Translations under genes and position numbers: made by a program
Notes under the pieces: model-generated
Databases searched by the model: none
What the model was told of the DNA's origin: nothing
Seen by the model: the letters and a program-made list of their open reading frames with translations, nothing else
Source: Natrinema longum
GTDB lineage: Archaea; Halobacteriota; Halobacteria; Halobacteriales; Natrialbaceae
Assembly: GCF_017352095.1 (NCBI RefSeq)
Contig: NZ_CP071463.1
Coordinates: 3,472,001 to 3,536,000 of the forward strand
Length of the DNA stretch: 64,000 nucleotides
Direction: 5' to 3'
Shown here: piece after piece, positions 44,094 to 52,500 of the stretch
Layout: each line of letters begins with the position of its first letter
How positions within the stretch are numbered: position 1 is the first letter of the stretch

Positions 44094-46037
44094 GTGTCAT
44101 CTCCAGAGTCAGTCACCTCGCCGATTACCGTCCAAGCGGAGAACATCGGCGGTATCGATACAACCGAGGTACTGCTACAGCCCGGTGTAAACGTTCTGAC
44201 TGGCCGGAACGCGACGAACCGAACGTCGTTCCTCCAGACGATTATGGCGGCCCTGGGCAGCCGACGGTCGTCGCTGAAAGGCGACGCGGACGCCGGTCAC
44301 GTCGAACTGACGTTCGACGACGAGCAGTACACGCGATACCTCGAGCGGCGAAACGGCGACATCGTCTTCGACGGCGATCCCTATCTCGACGACCCGGAGC
44401 TCGCGGATCTCTTCGCGTTCCTGCTCGAGTCCAACGAGGCACGGCGGGCGGTACGACGCGGCGACGACCTCCGTGAACTCATCATGCGGCCGATCGATAC
44501 GGACGAGATCGAGGCGGAGATCGAAGCGCTCGAGGCGGAAAAACGCGAGTTAGACGACCGCCTCGAGGAACTCTCGCGGCTCGATACCGAACTTCCCGAT
44601 CTCGAGGAAGAGCGCGTCACGCTGGAAGAGGAGATAGAAGCGACGAACGAGCGAATCGACGAACTCGAGAACGAACTCGACGACTTCGATCTCGACGTGG
44701 ACGCGAGTCGCGCCCGAAAAGCGGAGATAGAGTCCGCCTTCGCCGACCTCCAGGACGCCCGGACGGAACTCGAATCCATCGAGTACGACCTCGAGACCGA
44801 ACGGGAGAGCTACGCCGAACTCGAGCGAGAGCGCGACGAACTCGAGGCCGAACTCGAGGCGTTCGACGATCCACAGGAGTCGCCGGACCGACTCGAGGGA
44901 CGGGTCCAGGAGCTCCGATCGCGGAAACGATCGCTCGATACGACCGTCAGCGAACTCCAGAGCGTGATCCGGTTCAACGAGGAACGCCTCGCCGACGGCG
45001 GGCTCGATCTCGAGGCGTCCGCCGAGTCGAGCGACGACGACGATATTACCGAGCAGCTCCTCACGGAGTCGACCGACGTCGTCTGCTGGACGTGTGGCTC
45101 GCAGGTCGAGCGCGACCGAATCGAATCGACGCTGGATCGGTTGCGGTCGCTTCGACAGGAAAAGCTCGACGAGCGCAGCGACCTGCAAGAACGGATCGAC
45201 GAACTCTCCGACCGCCGAAAGGAACTCCGCCAGCAAGCACAGAACCGGGGGCAGATCGAAACGCGACTCGCGGCGATCGATGACGAACTCGAGCGACGGG
45301 CAACGCGGATCGACGAGCTCGAGGCCGAACTCGACGACCAACAGGAACGCGTCGACGAACTCGAATCGGACGCCGAGACGTTCGAGAACGCGGAGTACGG
45401 CGACGTCATCGAGACGCACCGCGAACTGAACCGACTCGAACTCGAGCGCGAGGATCTCGAGGACGAACGCGACGAGGTCCAGGCTCGAATCGACGAGATC
45501 GACGGCCGAATCGAGGAACGGAGCGAGCTCGAGGATCGGCGCGGGACCGTCGAAGACGAGTTAACCGATCTCAGGACACGCGTCGATCGGATCGAGGAAA
45601 CGGCCGTCGACGCGTTCAACGAGCACATGGACTCGATCCTGTCGATCCTCGAGTATCGGAACATCGACCGTATCTGGATCGAACGGCGCGAGAAAACGGT
45701 TCGTGAGGGGCGTCGAAAGGTCACGCGGACGGCGTTCGACCTGCACATCGTCCGGACGACCGAGGAGGGACGGACCTACGAGGATACCGTCGATCACCTT
45801 TCGGAGAGCGAACGCGAAGTGACGGGGCTCGTCTTCGCGCTTGCGGGCTATCTGGTCCACGACGTTCACGAAGTCGTGCCGTTCATGCTGCTCGATTCGC
45901 TCGAAGCGATCGATTCGAACCGGATCGCCGATCTCGTCGATTACTTCGAGGAGTACGTCGACTGTCTCGTCGTCGCGCTCCTCCGTGAGGACGCCGAAGC
46001 ACTTTCGGACGCGTACACGTACGTTCAGGAGATTTGA
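44094..46037 (+). CDS. sph: archaea-specific SMC-related protein (Sph)
   Basis: This 647-residue SMC/Rad50-like ATPase is little more than half the size of true SMC. It has a Walker-A-like loop GRNATNRTSFLQT near residue 37 and two long coiled coils. A Rad50-style zinc-hook CWTC (Cys331, Cys334) sits between them. A C-terminal ATPase part (HLSESEREVTGLVFALAGYL) is followed by the Walker B-like FMLLDSLEAID. The P-loop lacks the usual second glycine and lysine (NRTS for GKS), as in other Sph proteins, so ATP binding may be altered. Start is GTG 44094, fixed by a TATA box 27 bases upstream. It follows rdfA directly. Confidence 0.88.
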   Translation: MSSPESVTSPITVQAENIGGIDTTEVLLQPGVNVLTGRNATNRTSFLQTIMAALGSRRSSLKGDADAGHVELTFDDEQYTRYLERRNGDIVFDGDPYLDDPELADLFAFLLESNEARRAVRRGDDLRELIMRPIDTDEIEAEIEALEAEKRELDDRLEELSRLDTELPDLEEERVTLEEEIEATNERIDELENELDDFDLDVDASRARKAEIESAFADLQDARTELESIEYDLETERESYAELERERDELEAELEAFDDPQESPDRLEGRVQELRSRKRSLDTTVSELQSVIRFNEERLADGGLDLEASAESSDDDDITEQLLTESTDVVCWTCGSQVERDRIESTLDRLRSLRQEKLDERSDLQERIDELSDRRKELRQQAQNRGQIETRLAAIDDELERRATRIDELEAELDDQQERVDELESDAETFENAEYGDVIETHRELNRLELEREDLEDERDEVQARIDEIDGRIEERSELEDRRGTVEDELTDLRTRVDRIEETAVDAFNEHMDSILSILEYRNIDRIWIERREKTVREGRRKVTRTAFDLHIVRTTEEGRTYEDTVDHLSESEREVTGLVFALAGYLVHDVHEVVPFMLLDSLEAIDSNRIADLVDYFEEYVDCLVVALLREDAEALSDAYTYVQEI

Positions 46038-46411
46038 GTCCCGTTTCGACCGTGTCGGAACCGGACACTCTGTCTCGAAACAGTATACTCTGCTCTCTGA
46101 GGTGACATTGATATCCACGGTTCATCCGACGAAATGACACTTCCTCATACGTTATCCTCAACTAATATTCAGCCGCTATCCCCAGCTATTCAACCTATAT
46201 GGCGTATTTATGATACCAAATTGACCAATAGGTGTACACTACCGTCCTACAGTCGTGGGAACAATCTCCCGCACGACGCTTGAACATCACAGATGCTAAG
46301 ATGTGCTCTCAATCGAAGTTAGACCGGTCAGTATAGGTTGTCCACTTTCTTGACCGATCCTAAAGTGGAGATGTAGATCGAGCACAACTATGGGCCACTG
46401 CCCCTCACAGA
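46038..46411. other. AT-rich intergenic region between sph and ABC transporter
   Basis: Composition falls sharply here and stays lower through the ABC transporter genes, marking the edge of an acquired segment. No gene or RNA is supported. Confidence 0.4.
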
Positions 46412-47185
46412 TCAATAGTGCCCAAGAACACCCCGTTTGCGCGCTTTGGCTGTCCCAATCCGGAAGACCAATAATCCAATCGCTAGGTAGACAATCGACT
46501 GCCCGACCAGCAGCCCAAGGTCGAATACCGGAAGTTCCCACATGCGGACCCCATCCGTCGTCACTCGTTGCAATAAGTGACTCCCCAGCGACACTGGAAG
46601 GAGCTTCAACAGTACAAACTCTTGGACTGGCAGGGCAATCAGGCCTGCAAACGAAAGTTGGATCAGCGGAAACGCCTTCTCAATCTGCTTGTAGACAAGC
46701 GCCGCCCCACCGAAGACGAACCCGAGGCCGACCACTGGGAGCAGCGTCAACACACCGAGCACAACGAGTGATAGGGGTGCAATAGAAAGCCACGTCCCTG
46801 TCGTCGCCATCATCAACACCAGAAGGACGATGCCGGTAGCGAACGTTCCCAAGAGATTGACCACGGTCTTCACCGCAACAACCTCTGTGAAGCCGAACGG
46901 CGACATCGACAACTGTTCCAGAGTTCCCCACTGCGCCTCATCAGTCAGGTCGTGGGTGAGATCGGCATATGCCGACACCGCCATCGTGAAGAGGAAATAC
47001 CCGACAACGAGTGGTCCCACTGACCGGGAAATCAAATCCGCTGCCACAAACTGCCCGCCGAAGAAGATGAGCGCGAAAAACAGATACAGCGTCACGAATC
47101 CCACCACTGTATTCACGGGATAGCGACGCGAGAGCGTTACTGATTTACTCGCAATCACTCGAAACAAGATGAGATGCCGATTCAT
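46412..47185 (-). CDS. ABC-2 type transporter permease
   Basis: This 257-residue membrane protein has about six helices. It starts MNRHLILFRVIASKSVTLSRRYPVNTV and contains the LTDEAQWGTLEQLSMSPFG segment between helices two and three that typifies ABC-2 permeases of the drug or polysaccharide export class. Its ATG overlaps the TGA of the upstream ATPase gene by four bases (ATGA), so permease and ATPase are one transporter. Codon use is noticeably less GC-rich than the flanking housekeeping genes. Substrate unknown. Confidence 0.85.
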   Translation of the reverse strand: MNRHLILFRVIASKSVTLSRRYPVNTVVGFVTLYLFFALIFFGGQFVAADLISRSVGPLVVGYFLFTMAVSAYADLTHDLTDEAQWGTLEQLSMSPFGFTEVVAVKTVVNLLGTFATGIVLLVLMMATTGTWLSIAPLSLVVLGVLTLLPVVGLGFVFGGAALVYKQIEKAFPLIQLSFAGLIALPVQEFVLLKLLPVSLGSHLLQRVTTDGVRMWELPVFDLGLLVGQSIVYLAIGLLVFRIGTAKARKRGVLGHY

Positions 47186-48189
47186 GACTCCGCCTCCTCC
47201 GGTGATACTGACTCAGCAGTCGTCAGCTCAACGAAGACGTCTTCCAGATCAGGCTCGATTTCAGTGACCGACCTGATAGTCGCCTCTGCCGTCTGAAGTA
47301 TATCGACACACTCGTAGAACTCCTCGCTGCCTGCAAGCGCGATTTCGAACTCCACGGAGTCAGTGTCGGTCCGCCAGTCAAGTAGCTGGAAGCGGGTGTC
47401 GAGTTGCTCTCGTAAGTGTGCTGGCGGGTTCTCGGTCAGTTGGACGCGGTATGATCGGGACTGGAAGACATCGAGTAAGCTGTCGACGGAATCATCAGCG
47501 ACGATGTCGCCGTCACTGAGAACGATCACGCGGTCGCAGACGGCTTCGATGATATCCATGTCGTGACTCGTAATCACGATCGTTTTGTCCTCCTCATGGG
47601 CAAGGCGTTGTAACTCGGTTTGGAGATCGCGGGACGTTTCCACGTCGAGGCCAAGCATCGGTTCGTCAAGGAAGAGGACAGGAGTCTCGCGGGCGAGTGT
47701 ACAGCCGAGCGCGACTTTCTGCTTCATGCCACGCGAGAGATTCTTGGCGGGTTCGTCTGCCTTTCCGGTGAGTCCGAGCGTGTCGATGATCGCCTCGTGT
47801 CTGTCGACACGTGTTCGGGGATCGATGCCATGGAGGCCAGCGAAAAACGCGAGATTTTCACGAACGCTCAGACGCCAATAGACGTTGCGTGCGCCTTCGA
47901 GGACAGCACTCACGTAGTTGTATGCGCGTGAACGGGCCTCATGCACAGGGACGCCGTGAATAGAAACATCGCCACGTGTGGGAGTGATGAGTCCGAGAAC
48001 AGTTTTGACGATTGTCGTTTTGCCAGCGCCGTTTGGGCCGAGGAGTCCGACAATTTCCCCGGACTGAATACCAAAGGAAACGTCATCAACGGCTGTGACA
48101 CGGCCTGTTTCTCCTGTATAGCGTTTTGTGAGGCCCGAGACCGAAACGACGGGGTCATGTTCTGGAGGATCAGTTGTGCGGGGAGACAT
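47182..48189 (-). CDS. ABC transporter ATP-binding protein
   Basis: This 335-residue ATPase has Walker A GPNGAGKTT, the ABC signature LSRGMKQKVALG, Walker B VLFLDEPMLGLD, and an H-loop in VITSHDMD. A C-terminal domain of about 100 residues follows the core, as in DrrA- or NatA-like exporters. It pairs with the overlapping permease gene. The start lies 50 bases from the left end of a decayed transposase copy. The AT-richer codon use suggests horizontal transfer of both genes. Confidence 0.92.
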   Translation of the reverse strand: MSPRTTDPPEHDPVVSVSGLTKRYTGETGRVTAVDDVSFGIQSGEIVGLLGPNGAGKTTIVKTVLGLITPTRGDVSIHGVPVHEARSRAYNYVSAVLEGARNVYWRLSVRENLAFFAGLHGIDPRTRVDRHEAIIDTLGLTGKADEPAKNLSRGMKQKVALGCTLARETPVLFLDEPMLGLDVETSRDLQTELQRLAHEEDKTIVITSHDMDIIEAVCDRVIVLSDGDIVADDSVDSLLDVFQSRSYRVQLTENPPAHLREQLDTRFQLLDWRTDTDSVEFEIALAGSEEFYECVDILQTAEATIRSVTEIEPDLEDVFVELTTAESVSPEEAES

Positions 48190-48250
48190 CGTTTGTGTCC
48201 ACCTATTCGGTGATCGATATTAAGCGTACACAACATAGAACAAGTTCACG

Positions 48251-48667
48251 TTTCGGGACATCACGGGCGACCGTCACCGCGGCACCAACCCCTTCGCTCA
48301 CGCACGAGCATACTATGCCCGGTGTCTCCACCCCGAAATCGAGGAGTACGACGGGCCATGGTTCGTCTACGTCACCAGCCACGACGTCCCGGACAACCGC
48401 GAGAGCGTCCGTACGAAACTCCGTGAGTACGCGGCTCGCTGGAACGTGGAGACGGACTACCGGGTTGAAGCAGAACTTCATTCCGTTTACGAACACCGAC
48501 CAGTACGCCGTTCGCGTGTTGTTTTGGTTCTAGGCGGTCGCGCTCTACGACGCGTGGGTATTGGCGGATACGCTTATCAAACTGGACCGGGGAGGAATCC
48601 GAATGACGACTACTCAGTGCGGTTGAAGCCGTTCCGGCGGGAGATTGCCAAGGTGGATTACGGGTAG
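48251..48667 (+). pseudogene. decayed DDE transposase, 3' part
   Basis: Read from 48251, the frame gives FRDITGDRHRGTNPFAHARAYY and then DGPWFVYVTSHDVPDNRES and RWNVETDYR, typical of a haloarchaeal IS4-type transposase. At about 48463 the match jumps to another frame (KQNFIPFTNTDQYAVRVL), which carries an in-frame TAG at 48531-48533 and continues AVALYDAWVLADTLIKLD. At about 48610 it shifts again to VRLKPFRREIAKVDYG, ending at 48667. The 5' part of the gene is missing. With two frameshifts and one nonsense codon, the element is dead. It lies next to the AT-rich ABC transporter. Confidence 0.8.
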
Positions 48668-49015
48668 CACCGCCTGATTTTCTCGGGTTCTCCTGATTCG
48701 TGAGCGACAGCACCGTCGTTCGCCTTCGCTTTTATCAGGACTACCCAACCCCTCGCCAGTTTGTGTCTTATCACTAGAATATCTTCAATAATAGTATACA
48801 TAAAGTAATATTTTCAGATCGAGCCGAAACTGGCGTGTAATATCGAGCTCCCTCAGAGAGCAGATACTGCCGATCTGGTACGTCCTTATTTCTATCTATT
48901 TTCAATCATTATACGGAACGATCCCAACACGACGGGCGACTCGCGTTTCCGGCCCCGTTCGATCTCGGTATACTGGCTCTCTCGAGGTCGGGCAACACCG
49001 TGTCACACGGTGGGT
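48668..49015. other. AT-rich gene-free region after transposase remnant
   Basis: Strongly AT-rich around 48780-48840 and 48890-48915. No gene found. I could not identify terminal inverted repeats that would match the decayed transposase. The right end holds a hairpin close to the MATE stop. Confidence 0.4.
48996..49012 (-). terminator. hairpin just after the MATE stop codon
   Basis: CACCGTG (48996-49002) and CACGGTG (49006-49012) form a perfect 7-bp stem with a TCA loop only three bases after the minus-strand stop at 49016. Position suggests a 3'-end structure; no T-run follows. Confidence 0.4.
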
Positions 49016-50485
49016 TCAATCACCGTGTGCCGACTCCGGGCGATACTCCCGACTGATGACCTTCCAGCGGCCGGCAGCGAACCGGTGGTAGGTGACGACC
49101 GCCGGAACGAGCGTCTCGAGGACCAGCGCCGCATAGAGCGCGCCGATCCCCAGCGGGGTGACCGTTCCGAGGAACGGGACTGGGACCGAGATCGCGCCGA
49201 GAGCGGCCACGGGGAGGGCGAACACGTAGAGTCCGAGCACCTGGCCGTAGAACGGCCAGTGCGTGTCACCGCTCGCGCGGAGAGGACCGGTCGCACCGCC
49301 GCTGATGCCCCGGAAGACGACGCTTACGCAAGCGACGGCGATGAACGTCGTCACGAGCGGCAGGATCGACGGATCGGTCACGAAGAGTCGGCCGATCTGC
49401 CCGGCGAAGACGAGGACGACGGTCGCGCTGAAGAGGTAGACGGCAGTGCCAAACCAGAGGACTTCGCGGCCGTAGGTGCCGGCATCTCCTTCGTCGCCGG
49501 TCCCCAGTTCCTGTCCGACCAGACTACTGGACGCGAGCGAAAACCCCCAACCGGGCGTGTCCATCAGGTCACGGACGCGTCGGGCAACGACGTAGGCGGC
49601 CACCACGTTCGGCCCAAACAACGCGACGATGGCGAGCATGGGGAACTGTGCGGCTCGGCGGGCGACGTTCGTAAACACGAGCGGCGTCCCGATACCGACC
49701 ACGTTCCGGACGTCGTCGACCGTCGTGTACGGGCGGGAAACGGCCACAGTGACCGGGAACTCGCCCACGAGCGGAAGCCGGCCGAGGGTAAATCCGGTGA
49801 CGAACGCCGCCAGGACGAGGGCGTTCGCCAGTACCGTGCCGATCGCCGCCCCGACGACGCCGACCTCGAGGACGAACAACAGGACGGCGTTGATGGCGAC
49901 GTTGACGGCCGCGCCCCCCGCTCGGAGGACCATCGGCGTCCACGCGTCGTCGGCACCGACGAGCGTTCGGCTGCCGATCAGGTTCAACGCGGCGATCGGC
50001 ACGCCGATAGCGACGACCCGAAGGTAGTCCGCGCCGTAGGCCAGCGACGTCGCATCGTCCCCGACGAGCGAGATGAGCCGTTCGGGAACGGTCCAGTAGA
50101 GGGCGGCGAGGGGAACGGTGATCGCGACGACGACCAGCGCGCTCGTCGTCACCGCCATCGACAACTCCTCGGTAGCTCGAGCGCTGTAGCGCTGGGAGAC
50201 GAGGCTGATCGTCGCGCCCGCGATCCCACCACCGAGCGCGAACGCCATCGCCCAGAAGGGCGTCGCGAAGCCGACGCCAGCGATCGCTGCCGGACCGAGG
50301 GCGATGCCGACCATCGCCACGTCCGCGGCGGATTTGGACATACGCGCGATGCCCGTGACGATCCGCGGCCAGGCGAGATCGGTGGTCCGCTCGGCCCGTC
50401 GCCCGTCGACGATCCCGACCCGCGCGAGCAGGAGGCCGATCGACAGCAGGAGCCAGCGGAACGGATTCGGTACTCGAGAAGCCAC
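49016..50485 (-). CDS. MATE family efflux transporter
   Basis: This 489-residue membrane protein has about twelve helices and the MATE two-fold repeat (WPRIVTGIARMSKSAADVAMVGIALGPAAIAG, later GIGTPLVFTNVARRAAQFPMLAIVALFG). It starts at GTG 50485, supported by GTTTTAG about 28 bases upstream. Sequence similarity to the MATE protein at 1060-2508 is low, so the two probably have different substrates. A compact hairpin lies directly after the stop. Confidence 0.88.
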   Translation of the reverse strand: MASRVPNPFRWLLLSIGLLLARVGIVDGRRAERTTDLAWPRIVTGIARMSKSAADVAMVGIALGPAAIAGVGFATPFWAMAFALGGGIAGATISLVSQRYSARATEELSMAVTTSALVVVAITVPLAALYWTVPERLISLVGDDATSLAYGADYLRVVAIGVPIAALNLIGSRTLVGADDAWTPMVLRAGGAAVNVAINAVLLFVLEVGVVGAAIGTVLANALVLAAFVTGFTLGRLPLVGEFPVTVAVSRPYTTVDDVRNVVGIGTPLVFTNVARRAAQFPMLAIVALFGPNVVAAYVVARRVRDLMDTPGWGFSLASSSLVGQELGTGDEGDAGTYGREVLWFGTAVYLFSATVVLVFAGQIGRLFVTDPSILPLVTTFIAVACVSVVFRGISGGATGPLRASGDTHWPFYGQVLGLYVFALPVAALGAISVPVPFLGTVTPLGIGALYAALVLETLVPAVVTYHRFAAGRWKVISREYRPESAHGD

Positions 50486-50578
50486 GCTCGAGCGTTCAGG
50501 ACTCAGCGCTAAAACGCTTTATACCTCAGCGGTACGTCATGATCGATAACGCGATACGGCGACCGAGAGGGGCCACTG

Positions 50579-51139
50579 GTGATTATCGACTCGAGTCCGT
50601 CCGAAGCGGGAGACCTCGTCGACGAACTCGATCGGGGGTTGGACTTCGAATCGGCCGCGAAAATCGACCACGAGACGGGTCCCGACATCGACCCGGATAC
50701 GATCGGTGGGGAGCCAATCGAATCCGAAGGCCACCGCGAACCCGTCGACCGTCGAATCGTCACCGAGGACGGCTCGGAAATCGATCGTCGACCCGCCGAG
50801 ACTCCCGGAGAATACGACCGAACGGCCGTCGAGAACCGTGAGACGGTCCCCGAAGACGGGGCGGCCCACGGCTCCTCGACAACAGCTGGGACCGACGATC
50901 GGAGCCGAGCACCCACTCCGCTGTCGGTCACGTTCGCCGTCCAGCGAGCGACCCTGGAGCCGGCAAAACGGACGGCCGAGCTTCACGGTCGCCTCGCAGG
51001 AGCCTCCATCGCCAGTGGGATCGCGCTACAGCGACAGCAGTTGAACCTCGCCGGGACGGTCGCCAGCGTACCCGTCGGAATCGCCGCCGCGACGATGGGA
51101 GCAGGAGACGGTCGCTCCGGTGTCGGACCCAAGCCATAG
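50579..51139 (+). CDS. hypothetical protein, possibly truncated
   Basis: This 186-residue frame starts at GTG 50579. The first 115 residues are acidic and disordered (DLVDELDRGLDFES, EYDRTAVENRETVPEDG). Residues 118-170 are helical and hydrophobic (LSVTFAVQRATLEPAKRTAEL, GIALQRQQLNLAGTVASVPVGI). The sequence after the stop continues as a helix-hairpin-helix module in a different frame, so the original product may have been longer and the TAG at 51137-51139 premature. Function unknown. Confidence 0.6.
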   Translation: MIIDSSPSEAGDLVDELDRGLDFESAAKIDHETGPDIDPDTIGGEPIESEGHREPVDRRIVTEDGSEIDRRPAETPGEYDRTAVENRETVPEDGAAHGSSTTAGTDDRSRAPTPLSVTFAVQRATLEPAKRTAELHGRLAGASIASGIALQRQQLNLAGTVASVPVGIAAATMGAGDGRSGVGPKP

Positions 51140-51351
51140 CAGGCAGACGGGAGCACCCCGGCGAGCGAGTCGACGGGCTCGACGCGAGGGGCCGCAAGCG
51201 GCTCGTCGATGCGGGCATTTCCTCGCTCGCAGACCTCGCGCGGGCCGACAGGGATACCGTCGCCGAGGCAGCCGAGGTCACCGAGAAACGCGGCGAACTG
51301 GATCGAGCAGGCCCAACGCCTGCGGGTCTCGAGACGGCACAGCTTGTCGTA
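51121..51351 (+). pseudogene. broken helix-hairpin-helix module
   Basis: A frame different from the upstream gene reads ERVDGLDARGRKRLVDAGIS and then SLADLARADRDTVAEAAEV followed by TEKR, a good match to the DNA-binding helix-hairpin-helix fold (consensus G.G.k.ae.L.eaGi.sv.dLa.a). At about 51288 the match moves to a further frame, AANWIEQAQRLRV, ending at a stop at 51351. No start codon precedes it in frame. It is most simply the frameshifted C-terminal domain of the 50579-51139 gene. Confidence 0.5.
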
Positions 51352-51548
51352 GCCACTGAACGTCCTGCACAGTCGACCGCATGACGGCGTTGCGGTCGGT
51401 GTGTCGATCGTTTCGGAGACTCCTATCGTCCGTTGCGTGTCGACGACGAGTGTGATCGAGAATCGACAGTGCTGGGACGGCTGTCGACCCGTATAGATTT
51501 ATTGTACTCGAGGCCCTCTCTTCCGGGAGAGCGAACGGCTAGCTATCT

Positions 51549-51965
51549 ATGACCAGTGACGATCGCTACACACTGTTCGGCGTCTATCTCTCGGCGGATG
51601 TCTTCGATGCGCTGGCGGAGTACCTGTACGCGGAGGCCGGCGTCGTCGACTACGGGAACTACTTCGATCCGTCCGACTCCGGCGTTCCCGTGGGCGATCC
51701 CGGTGCTGATGCGACCGACGACCTCCTCGCGGACGTGGTCGCGTCCTTCGCCGACCTGTACGACGAGGCGGATTTCGACGCCGCGCGGCGAGTCGACGCC
51801 GACGCGTTCGTCCTCGCCCACCTCGCCGCCGAGCCACGGACGGTGACGCGTGCCCGCGAGCGCTTCCAGGCGGCCGCCACGATTCAGGAGACGGACAGTC
51901 GCACCGTACACACTGCCGTCCTGTCCGCATCCCTTTCGACGAGGGACGGACTCGAGGACGATTGA
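51549..51965 (+). CDS. haloarchaeal hypothetical protein
   Basis: This 138-residue, highly acidic soluble protein is mostly helical (LSADVFDALAEYLYAEAGVVDY, TDDLLADVVASFADLYDEADF, AEPRTVTRARERFQAAATIQ). No conserved motif is recognised. GATTTATTG at about 51497 is a TATA candidate giving a leader of about 25 bases. It stands alone between the broken helix-hairpin-helix gene and the zinc-finger microprotein gene. Confidence 0.6.
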   Translation: MTSDDRYTLFGVYLSADVFDALAEYLYAEAGVVDYGNYFDPSDSGVPVGDPGADATDDLLADVVASFADLYDEADFDAARRVDADAFVLAHLAAEPRTVTRARERFQAAATIQETDSRTVHTAVLSASLSTRDGLEDD

Positions 51966-52137
51966 GACGGCCCCTGTCAGAGTTTCCCGGCACACCCGCG
52001 GCGGATCGCGGCTGGGCCAGCGCTGACTGACAGGAGTCCGTGCGAAGGTTCGGTCGCCGTCCGATCGACACCCATCCCGTCCTCATCGGGCCAGCCGAGG
52101 AACGCTCGCCCGTCGTTCGGTCGAACTGCTGGAGACC

Positions 52138-52278
52138 TTAGGCCTCCTGCAGGTCGACGATACTCACCCAGTGATCGACGTATTCGGCTTCGTGGTCGCT
52201 GGCGAACCTGTTCGCTTCGGCCCAGTCAGGACACTCACGGTCGAGTTCGCAGCTGTCACAGCGGAGTCGATAAACCAT
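52138..52278 (-). CDS. 46-aa zinc-finger microprotein
   Basis: This short gene encodes MVYRLRCDSCELDRECPDW and, after a helix, SDHEAEYVDHWVSIVDLQEA. Cys7, Cys10 and Cys16 with His29 or His36 are plausible zinc ligands, and the layout (CxxC, helical middle, HExxxxDHWV) is that of small haloarchaeal zinc-finger proteins. A TTTAATAT element centred 27 bases before the ATG is a textbook leaderless promoter. Such microproteins are often regulators or adaptors. The exact role is unknown. Confidence 0.7.
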   Translation of the reverse strand: MVYRLRCDSCELDRECPDWAEANRFASDHEAEYVDHWVSIVDLQEA

Positions 52279-52300
52279 GTGTGGCCGTACCATACGGGCC

Positions 52301-52308
52301 ATATTAAA
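52301..52308 (-). promoter_or_regulatory. TATA box of zinc-finger microprotein gene
   Basis: TTTAATAT on the minus strand, centred 27 bases before ATG 52278. Confidence 0.6.
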
Positions 52309-52407
52309 CGTTCGTCGGCTGACCCCACCTGCCTCCTGACAGGAACGAACTCTCCTATAAGAGAACGTGTCTCGCTATTTATCGGCACGCATCGCTCCGA
52401 CGGTAAA

Positions 52408-52426
52408 GCGGATTCGAACGGGTGAC
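52408..52426. repeat. tRNA T-arm-like 19-mer, right copy
   Basis: GCGGATTCGAACGGGTGAC matches 17 of 19 bases of 43033-43051 in the same orientation. With the following bases (ACTTCC) it also resembles the antisense of the variable-loop and T-arm part of the tRNA-Val gene at 55656-55730. It may be a scar of integration at a tRNA gene. Confidence 0.35.
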
Positions 52427-52500
52427 TTCCACGGACGTTGCGGCTGACAGTGGCTGTGATCGGTGATCATATCCAACACCTACGGAACGAACAATGGGGA

